DNA of 64,000 bases from Apostichopus japonicus (lineage: Eukaryota; Echinodermata; Holothuroidea; Aspidochirotida; Stichopodidae): positions 627,001 through 691,000 of the forward strand of contig NC_092579.1 of assembly GCF_037975245.1 (NCBI RefSeq). The letters run 5' to 3'. A program made the translations under genes and the position numbers. Under the pieces are notes generated by a model. The model was not told the DNA's origin. It saw only the letters and a list, made by a program, of their open reading frames with translations, and did not search any database. This document shows, piece after piece, positions 43,647 through 54,172 of the stretch. Position 1 is the stretch's first letter. Each line of letters begins with the position of its first letter.

Positions 43647-43654
43647 TTCAGGAA
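43647..43654. repeat. Target-site duplication, right of hAT
   Basis: TTCAGGAA, identical to 42044-42051. Confidence 0.95.
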
Positions 43655-43687
43655 TATAATTCGGTATGGTATCATGTGGCTGTTTAA
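43655..43687 (+). pseudogene. Helix-turn-helix-like remnant (part 2), after the hAT insertion
   Basis: Ten codons (YNSVWYHVAV) and TAA, in frame with the 41944-42051 segment when the hAT and one 8-bp duplication are removed. The insertion therefore hit this frame directly. Confidence 0.4.
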
Positions 43688-43693
43688 TTCGAG

Positions 43694-43888
43694 CTATACA
43701 TGACAGGTATTATCCTATACAGCAATGTGATTGGTAGAGGTGGGACAGCGCCTACGTTCTCAGGTCAGGTCACTTCTCGCAAAAAGGGAAGGAATTTCTC
43801 GCGACGGAATGAAATTGGACAACGGAAGTACCGTAAGTTTCCGCGACGGCAACATAAACATAATTACGGAACAAACGGCATGCCATAA
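43694..43888 (-). repeat. Right inverted arm of the 4.0 kb element
   Basis: On the minus strand the outer end reads TTATGGCATGCCGTTTGT and the inner part GGCGCTGTCCCACCTC. The small plus-strand open frames here are shadows of the arm. Confidence 0.82.
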
Positions 43889-43922
43889 GAAAGGATGGTC
43901 TATTGTTAAGGCCCGTATCTAA

Positions 43923-44440
43923 GGTTTAGTTTAGTTTAGTTTAGTAGAAAAAAGGATAAGGAGGGACACTCAAGTCCCCATCAAGGACCCTAGGAGAGAA
44001 AAAAAAACTGAAGACACAAACACCCAGACCCGATTACAATGCTTAAAGTGCTTGTCCAAAGCATTCTTAAACCCATTGACACTACTTGCAGTAAAACAAC
44101 TTTCTAATATTAGAAAAAAAAGTTACATGCCGAATATTAGTCCTATACTTTGTGATTTTTGGAGTTTTATCCAATGACCTCTGGTACAACTACTATTAGC
44201 AAACATGAAAAAAGTCGGTAAAGGATAAATTGTCAAAACCATGCACAATCTTGAAAAACCTGAATCAAGTCACCACGTAAGCTCCTAAGCTCCAGTGTGG
44301 TGAGATTCAACAGTTGTAACCGCCTATAATAAGGAACACTCTTTAAGGAACTAATCATCCTAGTAGCCCGAATGCAAAGGTGCTCGAATGCAAATAAGGA
44401 AGAGTTGTAGTCGTTTCTGGATATACACCAATGGCATGGC
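43923..44440 (-). mobile_element. Decayed 3' end of a non-LTR retrotransposon (LINE)
   Basis: On the minus strand, one frame reads RATRMISSLKSVPYYRRLQL, then LNLTTLELRSLRGDLIQVF; after frameshifts come KIVHGFDNLSFTDFF, CTRGH, NIRHVTFFSNIRKLFYCK and NGFKNALDKHFKHCNRVW. These match in order the C-terminus of CR1/L2/Jockey-type reverse-transcriptase ORFs (RR...LNL.TLE.RR.RGDLI..FK...TRGH...F..R...N.FK..LDKH). At least three frameshifts or stops are present. The 3' end is a (TAAAC)n tail (GTTTAGTTTAGTTTAGT on plus, 43924-43943). The 5' limit is approximate. It lies 34 bp from the right arm of the 4.0 kb element. Confidence 0.85.
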
Positions 44441-45579
44441 ATATCGCTGACAGGCTTCATACGTAAAGGGTGATACAGTAGTTTGTGAGTGTGTAGGCCT
44501 ATGGTAGGCTATAGCATTTTGTAGATGAAAGCAGTGCAGTCCAATAAGGAACAGTATGAATTTACCTATTTAATATTCATTTAGGCTACTCGTTCTTACA
44601 GTCAAATATCCCAACACTGGTGACTACTGTATGTATCTGAGTGATAACTTATATAAAGCGATATTGATGATTGGCTCCCTTGAGTGTTGAAAATGCATGT
44701 TGAATAATAAACATAGAACAAAAGGAAAACGATATGCATTGTTGGTTGGTAAAGGGGTCTATGTCAACATGACATCCACATATGTCATTTGTCTTTGTAC
44801 AGTCATATAGTTTGATGTTTGTGTCCCGCAATCTATCTCATTCAATCATGCACCCCCTCAATATGAGCACATTGAGAGGGGATAACATCACAGATCTTCA
44901 AACGTCTGTATGGTTAGATGGTTGTATGGAAAGATCTTAGCAACAACCCGTGGGCACGACAAACACAGAGCACAATGTCACCTTACTTACATTAATATAT
45001 AACATCAGACTCAATAAACCTAACGACAAGATGGTATTTAGTGTTTTCCATAGCACATAACTTTGCCGCAGGTAATTTTAATCTTTTTACCGACATGCAG
45101 CTAACAGGATTCTACACAACAGGTGATAGAAACCAACGTTCCTATGAAAGCGGTTTATGGTTTACGCAAATGTATTAATACGTTTTAATCAGACCAGATG
45201 TAAACTTCAGGTTGGTTTCCCTTAGCTAGTTAGGCAAAATAAATGTCTTGTTTGTTCAACCTGTGAAAATAGACACCGTTATCGCGATCCAAAGTACAGC
45301 AAGATTACTCTCAATTTACCGGTTGCACGAGGACTAAGTCCATGTCTTAATTGGTTTTAAATACACGGTTAGTCCTTTCTTTAACACCGGATTAAGTTCT
45401 GATAAAGTACCCTCAGCCCACTAAATGCTATAACTCAATTATTATCTAACATCATCAAGAAGGGGTTTGTTTTTGCAATCTCCATTTGTTCAAATTTGAG
45501 GTTATTAATTCATAAGACACATTGTACTTTTACTGTGAATAACAGTCTTTGCAAACAGGCTGATCTTGGGTATTCTCAT
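44441..45579. other. No gene recognised
   Basis: No supportable coding region or repeat between the LINE fragment and the next element. Confidence 0.5.
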
Positions 45580-46572
45580 GCCCGGGGCGCGAATTTTTTT
45601 TTCCCAAACAGGTTTGCAATTACGGAGTCTTCAGCCAATCAGATTGCTCGTGACGTCAGCATAAATAATAGCCATCGCTTGGAAGTTCGAAGACATATAC
45701 TGGGTTACACACTGACACTTGATTGAGTCTAGTTAAGGGGTTTCCCTTCAAACGCCCTAACTTTACTTTTAATGCTTGGATTACATGTTGACCTCACTTA
45801 TGATACATACACTACATTCTATTTGGTTCGTCTTTACGTTATCCACGATACGTGAGCCGTTTTATCGAAATCAGAATTCGTTTCGTGGAATGGGTAGGCC
45901 TACACTAAAAGCAACTTCACGACGCGAGTTCACAAGTCTTGAGTGAATATACGCAAACAGTATAGTGTGATATATTTCCGTCACTGCACTGTGTACAGAG
46001 CAAATGCTTGGATTACATGTTGACCTCACTCATGATACATACGCTACCTTCTATTTGGTTCGTGTTTACGTTATCCACGATTCGTGAGCCGTTCTATTGC
46101 AATCAGAATTCGTTTCGTGGAATGGGTAGGCCTACACTAAAAGCAACTTCACGACGCGAGTCTTGAGTAAATATACGCAAAACAGTATAGTGTATAGTAT
46201 GATATATTTCCGTCACTGCACTATGTACAGAGTTATAATACATATAGGCCTACAGCGCATGTGTGATGTACCCTGTACGAAACTTTCACTGAGCGATGTT
46301 ATCGATTAATGCCTTCACAGGAAACTTCGATCAAAGTAGATCATACAATACTAGTGTGCTAAATATGTCGACACCAATTGCAAACATATCTAAATATATG
46401 TACGAAAAGCTACGGGTAATTTTGAACGGGTATATCTTCGTTGCAACAAATGGATGCAGAACCTCGAAGTGAAGGTTTCTATGGTGATGACGTAACTTTT
46501 CCGACCAATCATGAACGACTATTTACGCACACTTGCAAACCTGTTTGGGAAAAAAAAATTCGCGCCCGGGGC
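45580..46572. mobile_element. 1.0 kb non-autonomous element with inverted ends
   Basis: The left end (45580-45619) begins GCCCGGGGCGCGAA, then T9, then CCCAAACAGGTTTGCAA; the right end is its reverse complement with one mismatch in 40. Weaker similarity continues inward for about 85 bp, including TGACGTCA or TGACGTAA near CCAAT in each arm. The interior holds a 232-bp direct duplication and no coding region. No clear target duplication was found, so exact ends and superfamily are open. Confidence 0.82.
45771..46232. repeat. 232-bp direct tandem duplication inside the 1.0 kb element
   Basis: AATGCTTGGATTACATGTTG starts at 45771 and again at 46003; both copies run through CAGAATTCGTTTCGTGGAAT and end in GTACAGAG. 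They differ by a small number of substitutions and short indels. Confidence 0.93.
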
Positions 46573-47259
46573 AACTGTCACAAAAATAAAACACAGAGTA
46601 TACAACCCCGTGTTGTAAGTTTGTTTTATTGAGAGTAACTTTCCTATTTCGGCTGAAATGATTTTAATGCTGCTATCTTTGTTTATTCCAAGCCTGTTTA
46701 CACAATATTAACTCATGTAAGTAGCTATGCCAACATGTGGAGGTTACTTTCACCTTGCTGAACTCGAAATATTTCTCTAAACTAAATCCATATACAACAC
46801 TTGGAAATCTGACCATAGCTCTGAAGGTGACAGTGTTGCATTCGAGTCAACGTGTATTCGAGTCCAAGCCGGAATTCAAGTCCGCTGTATTCGATTCCGA
46901 GACGAGACAATTTTTTTCTGACCTTGATTTAACTTCGATAGGAAAATTTCTAAGCAATATAATAAGAAGCCAAGTTTCTTTTCAAGGAAGTAAGGGCTAA
47001 AAATTGACATGCGAGGAAAAACTCCCTGTGCTGTTTACATATATAGGTCTATACGATTTATACAACATTATGCACCCTCACTACACACCCACACACACAC
47101 GCACCCAAACACTGACACAAGCTAACACATAAAGCTTGTACCCACTTCCACACACAAAGCCAATGATACACATACAATTTAGCTATTTCTTTCCATACTT
47201 GCAACAATGTATTTGAGAATCTGTTTAACGTTCTTGATTTTACATATAGTGTGTAACTA
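46573..47259. other. No gene recognised
   Basis: An 87-codon open frame at 46737-47000 (+) has no recognisable motif. A short CA-rich tract lies at about 47085-47125. Confidence 0.5.
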
Positions 47260-48677
47260 CACTCTAAAAACTGAAGTGCTAATTTAGTAGCTCCAACACG
47301 GTGCTAGTCATCAATTAGCACTTTAAGAGCTAGTATCTCAACCTTCAAGTGTTAAATAACTTGCACCATACCAAAGTGCTATCGCCGTAGTTGTGATGCA
47401 CTGCACTTATTAAGTGCTGAAAGTTTCGTATTAACTTTTGATTGGCTGAAGGCGGTGACGTCAGTAACATGCAACAACGCTATTGGTTATAACCAAATAG
47501 TTGCATATCGCATCGCTAGACGTGACAACTGACGAACGTTCCACCGGCAGACGTAAGTTTCTGAATTGAAATCTGTGAATATTCACCAGAGTAAGGATAT
47601 TTGAAAGCTGATATGGCGACCTTTTATGAAATTTGAGTGATCATTCATGTTTTCAATAACCTAGCTTCGCTGATGACGTCGGGAATTCCCTTGAAATAAT
47701 TCCTCTGTCGACGTCTTAGTGATGGTAGCCTACCACATATTTCATAGGTCTATTCACGTATGTAAATGCCAAATGCGCTCTGATATAACATTAGGCTATG
47801 CCAAGTTTATGATTGGGCGTTTATAGGCCTAGCCTACCTCCTTATTGTAACATTTATAAGGCCTAACTTTATGGCCGCCAATGGTGATTCGATTGAGGTG
47901 TGCTACTGGTACTACAGTCTACTGTGTTTGCACAAGTGGCCATCACAGAGTCTTAACGTATAAGAGAGGCAGGCCCAATGCAATAAGTATTGGTTTATAT
48001 GCCAATGCCTAAAGAATATGAGCCAATGGCCGCTAGACGACCACAAGAGAACGTTGTGGAAGACCTGCCACTCCATATTACGCTTTGAATTTGTGGTAGC
48101 CTAGCCTAGGCCTAACATTATTGTGGCAACAGGCCTAACGTTGGTGTTGTTAATGTTATTTTGCAGTGTAAGGTCTGTGTGTGATTGCCGACTAAAAAAT
48201 GAAGTAGCCTAAAAAGTACAAGTACAAACCATACTTCACAGTCATACATTATTCAGGTTTAAAGAAAAATTAAAGTAAATGTAAACATAAAATAATGATC
48301 AGAGTAATTGTATACATCCTATTCTTATTTGACCTTCATAGTGTTTCCCATTTTTCATGCATCGCTTAATGTTGTGTACCCTAATGTTTGCCTTGTTTGC
48401 ACCTATCAAGGAAGGCCTACTATAAGTATGTTTTTCTTTTGAAATGATGACTCCCAATGTAAATGTGCTTCATTTAAGATGTTCTCTCATGAAAAGTGAA
48501 AGATTATAGGTAGGCTAAATTTTCCAATTAATTTGAAACAAATTTCGGTGAAACTTTAAACATGCTTTTTTTTTATCGAAACTGTTTATAGACTCGAGCT
48601 TTTGCAGAAAAATGAAAGAAACCTGACATGTTTTGAGATTCATTGCATGTTTTCTTGTTCCATTCTTGTACTTGTAG

Positions 48678-48842
48678 ATTTTGCAAGACTTTGAGCAGAT
48701 GTATGGAGATCAGGTCGCCAATAACTTTTTGATGAAATGGGGGGGAACATTCCCGCTTCATTTGGAAGTACATAGCATGTACTCACCAACTCAGCTCTGC
48801 GGGACCTTCAGTTTGAATTTGAAGAAACAGAAAAGTCTGAGG
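48678..48842 (+). pseudogene. Exon of SAMD3-like family gene (part 1)
   Basis: After a TTGTACTTGTAG acceptor, 55 open codons begin ILQDFEQMYGDQVANNFLMK, then WGGTFP, and end ..NLKKQKSLR before a GTATG donor (phase 0 at both ends). The D-F...(F/Y)G(D/E)(E/Q)V.N.FL.KW pattern recalls a conserved block of a repeated protein family in fish and invertebrates annotated as sterile-alpha-motif-domain-containing 3-like or uncharacterised. The domain's function is not known to me. Confidence 0.55.
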
Positions 48843-50094
48843 GTATGTTTCAAAAAAGTGCTAACATTTTGTAGTCATGTGACTCTCATTATGCAAGTTC
48901 AGTCAAGTTTTCTGTAGTGAATATTTGGTATGTTAGCTCTTTAAAAGACTGCTATAGGTAAAATCATGTACAGAAAAGGGGCAATGCTGTTAACAGTTTG
49001 TCTGGTACCCAACTTTCTTTAGACATACATGGAAGAAATGAATGAAAGTGATTAAACCGAAACTGAATTACATTCCAATCTAGATTTTGAAGAAGACTTA
49101 AGTTCAGACACTATAGAAGCTGGTGGGAGCTTATGTGGTTGGTGGGCATCTACCTGTTTAACGATAGTTCATTAAGTGGTATTATCTCCTGCAGTCTTAT
49201 GTGAATTTTCAAGTACTGAAGCTAACTTGGCTAAACTGATCCATGGGAGGGGACCCATCACGAATGTATCCAAAAATTGAGGTCAAAGATCATTTAAGTG
49301 TCAATTCAGGCTGCAGCGTGTGAATCAAAAATAGCCAGATCATTATCAGATTGCTCGCAAATTGTTGAAATCAGTGGATTAAAACTTGTATCCAGATTTC
49401 AGATCAAAGGTTATAACTAAAATTTAGCCAGTAGCCAGTTCTTAGGCCCATGCACTAAAATTGACTAAGCTGGCAATCCTGTTCACTTTTGCTTTCTTTC
49501 CAGCTGTGGAGTAAGGGTAAACTGAAGGAAATTTTCTTGAGCCACGTACTGTTAAAGCGCTGTGGGTGGAGGGGTGTGTTATTATTCTAGAAACATTCTA
49601 GAACCAATGTTGTAGGTCTGGTGGTGTAGGGTTGTACCTGTATAGCCACTTGCTTGGTTCATTCATTTATACGAGTTACTGTACCACTTGATGCCTTAGT
49701 TTCCTCCATCCAACAGTGTATTCAATAAGCAAAAGTATTAATTTCCTGGCCTAACCAATTTCAATTATAGAAGCATCCCAGAAATCCTTCAGTCTTCCAC
49801 CATATTTATTTTAGTGACTTTGAAAAGACCTATGACTGTGAAATTGACATAGGCCTATGTAATTGGGTTCAGTGGACATAAAAGTATATCAGATTAATGT
49901 TTTTTTTTTTTTTTTTTGGCATGCAGTGCCTATGTGTAATTTGTATATTGCAATTTCTAGAGCAAGTAGTAGGAACAAACAATTACTAACTTACACGTCA
50001 CACTATTTTGTTGACATATACATCTGTTTTGTTGAGATATGTAATCTGTTTTTATGTTTTTCATTATTAAGAAACTTTTCATTTTCTTCTTTAG

Positions 50095-50213
50095 AACATG
50101 CATCCATGTACGGTCTCTTTGCATTGGTTCACCTATTGCCGTCTTTCAACACAAGGAAAAGTGGAAAATGCAGTCGAGATGACAATGTCGGTTACTTCAT
50201 CGCCTGGCAACCA
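50095..50213 (+). pseudogene. Exon of SAMD3-like family gene (part 2)
   Basis: Acceptor TTCTTCTTTAG and donor GTAAGT frame 119 bases reading HASMYGLFALVHLLPSFNTR, then KSGKCSRDDNVGYFIAWQP. The LL.LLP...R...K.S...A...F and following I.G(T)NI pattern fits the family. The exon ends in phase 0 and joins in frame to the next exon. Its start phase does not match the end of the 48678-48842 exon, so an intervening exon is missing or lost. Confidence 0.55.
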
Positions 50214-50724
50214 GTAAGTTGTTTTGTGTGTTGAGTGGGAAAGATCTGCCAAAATTCATGCAGAGTGATCAATCTTTAACCATTTGAGCCTAGGGGATAT
50301 TGGTGCTGACATTCTGTCCTCTAGACCTCAGCCCCTTGGCTCAATCTGGGCTGGGCGGTCCAGGTAGGTGCTTTTATTAAATGTGTCTTTCCTTCAGGAG
50401 ATAAGAGTCAACCACATAAAACTATCTGATACAGATGTGGGTCAATGTAGACTATTCTGTACCTGAGCCAGATAATCCTTAATTATATATCAAGTAATAT
50501 CTGCATATCTTTTTAGCTGGTTAGATATTAACATGGATTTTATATTTGGTTAAAATATGGCACTAGCCAGGCAGCAGTTCAGGCAAGATACATAATAGTA
50601 CGGTTAGTGATGCAAGCAGAATGTGAACTAATTTTCACCCGGACTAGTTGAAGTTTTCAGAGATTACTAGAGAAATTGGCACTATTTTGGAAATTAATGC
50701 TTGCTTAATTTATTTTCTTCTTAG

Positions 50725-51079
50725 ATCGGAACAAATGTGGAAGAATATGCAAGGAAAAGCCAACTCAGCAGTAAATAGCCACACCTCTTGGCCATTGGAA
50801 GCAATGTGACTGACTTGCAGCAGTTTTTTTGTAGTTCTGGATGGAGTTGCCCTACCTGTTTCCAGGCAAGCATGTGGAATTGTAGCAGCTACAGATAATT
50901 TAATGAAAGTTCATTATGTTTTTAATGTAGCATATGCGGTGCAGCTCACAGATTTCTACACCTTTATCCAAACTGTGTTGTATGGCATACCCCTAACAGG
51001 TCAAAAGATAAGTAATCATGTTAAGGAGATAAGGATTGCTTGCAAAATGTGGAGTAGAGACTGTTCACAGTTTAGTTAA
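50725..51079 (+). pseudogene. Terminal exon of SAMD3-like family gene (part 3), with stop and frameshift
   Basis: After the acceptor TTTTCTTCTTAG the frame reads IGTNVEEYARKSQLSSK, an in-frame TAG, then PHLLAIGSNVTDLQQFF. At a run of seven T the frame shifts, then continues VVLDGVALPV, NLMKVHYVFNVAYAVQLTDF, YTFIQTVLYGI and KEIRIACK to TAA at 51079. The order QP.LLA(V/I)G....I..FF(V/I)V.D...LP......LFKAHFVF...Y...L...Y.FIQT..Y.ID matches the family C-terminus as I remember it. The TAG and the shift mean this copy is broken, unless the T run is a sequencing error. Confidence 0.68.
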
Positions 51080-52494
51080 AAAGCATTAAGGAAAGTCTGT
51101 TGCAAGCATGTCTTAAAATTTATTCGTTTTAATTACTAGCATTAATCTCTTTCAAGATTTCTCTTAACGTTTCTTAAGTTGCATTGGCCATTTTGTAGTA
51201 GAAAAACATGCCGTATGTTTTTACTTTGGGATCAGTGTTTCAATTCTAGTAATCCTTTAGAGCTCAGTATATACCTATTATATAAAGTGTAGTTGGATTT
51301 TTGACATTAACAGAAATATAAGGCCTACAACACATGGTTAACAAATACAAAACTGAACACTACACAACTTAGACCCACATATATCTCTAAAATCATCTCC
51401 AGATGAACCTGGTTATGATGGATAAATTCAGGTTTTGACCAGTTATTCAGGTTGTACAGTTGATGATTTAAGTTTGGGCTTATAAAATTGGGAGGGATAC
51501 TGCTTGCACCAGATCTCAGCCACAGCCACTCACACAAATTACTCATTACTAATTAATGACTCACAATATGTCAGGTACTTGCTCGCCCTTCGGGAGCGTA
51601 GGTTTACCTAACTTATTCTTGATTGGGTGTTGTCACTGTTAATTTTATCATGTTTTAAAACATTCATTCAGACTGTTAGATGTTATTCAGTGTTATGTTT
51701 CAGTTTAATTTTGGATCAAGTTGGTGTTATTTTCATTTGACTTAATTCAAAGAGTGGAGTGAATAGGTTTGAAGGTGTTGTCCAAAATAAGGGACCATGG
51801 GAACAAAGCCTCATTGGGTGGTCAAAAATTTTTTTTTTTTTAAATTTAATTCGTCCAATCTGAGATCTTTTCCAGTTGGAATCTGGATTTTACTGAATTT
51901 TGGGGGTGCATAGTCCCATCTCCTGTAAATATCACTCAGTACTAATACAGAAAATTAATATCATGTTTGAAAATTGTAACGTCCATGGCTAAATGTAAAC
52001 ATAAAGTTAGGCTAGAACACTATGCATGGATATACTCTAGCACTTCTGGTCAACAGCCTTAAATTTATAGTAACCAAAGGGTTTGCTGAGATACTTAAGC
52101 TAATCCGTCTACACTATTTGGTATAAGTGTAACTTATGAATTTTTATTTCTCAAGTACAGGAAGCAATAAAAGGAAGAAAGAAAAGAATAAAATGTGTTC
52201 CCTTTTATTTCAGTCAGGAGATGCTGTGTTTTGACCTACCCTTTGCATTCCATATTTTGCAAGTGATACAGATTAATTAGGACTTGCACTTACAGGTGCT
52301 ATATTTGCTCTTTCCAGTGCTGGTGGTAGCACTTAAAGTGCGGGACTGTTGTAGCACTTTTCAGGTGCTTGTATGGTTAGCACCTTTGAGAGCGCTGTTT
52401 ATAGCACTAAGGGTGCAATCCCTCATAGGGCTCTTGGTAAGTGCTGTAAAATAGCACTCTATGTGCTGTTTTCAGCACTTTGTTTTTTAGAGTG

Positions 52495-54172
52495 TATTTA
52501 TGCTTATATCGCCCGCCGCGTCTGTAGTCGGGTTATTTTGTTCCATTAACTCCCTCATCCAACTGAATAAAGACAAACTAATGAATATATAATATCTGAT
52601 GCTGCTCAAACAAACAACTTATTGCAAGCTACAAATCCCTATCAGGGTTTTCATTATGAAGTCAGCAGGAATTTTAATGAGATCATATGATATTCATTTT
52701 GAGGCAACTTATGCTAGGTATTTTCATTAGCAAACATAATGAGAAGAACCCATATGATTGAATATATCCCGGTGCTTGTGCTCGTTTTATAGAACACATT
52801 TCCATCACTTGTTTTCTGTTATTACTTAAGTTACAACAAATAACAGACGTAATGAAATTTCATGAGAACAATAATACACTGGCGATGATGAAATTAGAGT
52901 GATTAGGTTTGTTACGGAGATGTCTAAACTATATTACAGTAACTCTTACACAATAATTCCAAATATGGTTTGAATGTTGGGGAAACGTATAGCTAAACAA
53001 GCAGTAATATGTACGAAATAACAACTGTCCATATGAGCGTGTCAACTTAACGATAGAAAAAACATGTTTAATTGCTGTAACAGTAGAGGAATATTGCCAA
53101 TTTAATAATAGCTTCAATGGTTTTCAAATGTGTCAGCTGGCGAACCAAAAAACATAATAATAATTATAATAAAAACAAAATGAAACAATAAAAAAGGAGA
53201 GTCGCTCTTTCTTTAGCCACTTATTCCTTCATAGGAGTGGGTGTTTTTTTTTTTCGATATATGCATAATGAAAGAAAAATATTACATCAAATGTTGATTT
53301 TCAATGTTCAAGATCAGTTTGTTCACGGTTAGCTTAAATAACGTCAAACGTTTAAGAATTGAATCTCTCAAGAGAGATATTCCAGGTGATAATTTGGCAA
53401 GAACCACAGATTCATTATGTTTGTTATATCGTTGTGAGGTATAGCGCATACTTAGTCGTTTACACTCTTTACAAACATGAAACGCGTTGTTTGATTTTTA
53501 CATTGACTTTACATTAATTCTTACTAGCTCCTTGAAGTTCAAAGTTTAAAGAATAAGATTTTGGCAGATAAAAGAAGAAGCAGAAGAATAAAAAGAGCAG
53601 GAAAAAGAAATAAAGATCAAATTAAATTTTTACGTTTACTCGAAGCTGCATCCATGCTGTGGTGTAGGCCTGAAATTTGCATATCAAAAACGCTTATAAA
53701 CCATGTGTTATTGATTCCTTCCCAATGTACGATATGTTGCTTGAATAATGTTACATATTACATGTCATAACTATATGAATTTTAGAAGGGATCACGCAAC
53801 CTGCAATACATGTTATAGGGTGTTAGTTAAAACCTTTGGAACTCTAACGTATCAACGTATGTGTGAAATTCTGTTTTCCACGAAACGCTCTTGATTCAAC
53901 AGCTTGTTCAAAACGTATTTCTTGCAGTATGAAGCGTAGTCGTATAATTTCATGCTTTTAGACATGCCCAGTGTGTTGTTTTCAGATGAATTCAGACTTA
54001 TGCGTGTGCCGTCTTTGTTATTAATTGTCTGATTGATTGATCTATTGATTATCACCTGATCGATGCATTTACGTTTTAAGGACAAGTGAACCCATTTGCA
54101 GTTCATTGACCGATATCACTTCACCCCTATGCAATTCTTAAGTTGGCATTAGAATTTTTTTAAATTTCATTC
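52495..54172. other. No gene recognised
   Basis: One 17-mer (ACTCCCTCATCCAACTG at about 52548) matches the 51-bp minisatellite at 18.3 kb. No other supportable feature. Confidence 0.5.

Larger units (their letters stand above)
39843..43888. mobile_element. 4.0 kb DNA transposon with long inverted arms, split by a hAT insertion
   Basis: The left arm (39843-40062) and the reverse complement of the right arm (43694-43888) begin TTATGGCA(C/T)GCCGTTTGT and share, in order, TGTTGCCGTCGCGGAAAC, TTCCGTTGTCCAATT, CATTCCGTC, GAAGTGACCT-like sequence, GGCGCTGTCCCA and TAATACCTG. The arms differ by small indels, so the copy is old. GAAA flanks both ends and may be a 4-bp target duplication, though so short a match could be chance. 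Without the 1603 bp contributed by the nested hAT, the element is about 2.4 kb. The only coding trace is a helix-turn-helix-like remnant next to the right arm. Superfamily unassigned; Ginger/integrase-type elements are a possibility only. Confidence 0.82.
47260..52494. mobile_element. 5.2 kb element with CACTCTAAAAA ends and AGTGCT-rich subterminal regions
   Basis: The left end reads CACTCTAAAAACTGAAGTGCT and the right end, on the minus strand, CACTCTAAAAAACAAAGTGCT; both are flanked by TA. The first ~170 bp and last ~230 bp are crowded with AGTGCT/AGCACT (for example 47275, 47324, 47389, 47418; 52313, 52327, 52362, 52443). Dense short subterminal motifs are typical of transposase-binding arrays, as in CACTA/EnSpm-like elements. 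TGACGTCA with ATTGG/CCAAT near 47440-47495 and a donor-like CAGACGTAAGT at about 47550 could mark a promoter and first exon. The interior holds exons of a broken SAMD3-like gene. It could alternatively be two solo ends framing unrelated DNA, but both ends belong to one family. Confidence 0.7.

Noticed and set aside
41475-44430. Shared GTTGTAGTCGT(C/T)TCTGGATA at 41475 and 44405
   Set aside because: A match of about 20 bases followed by weak similarity; too short to call a repeat family or define an element end.
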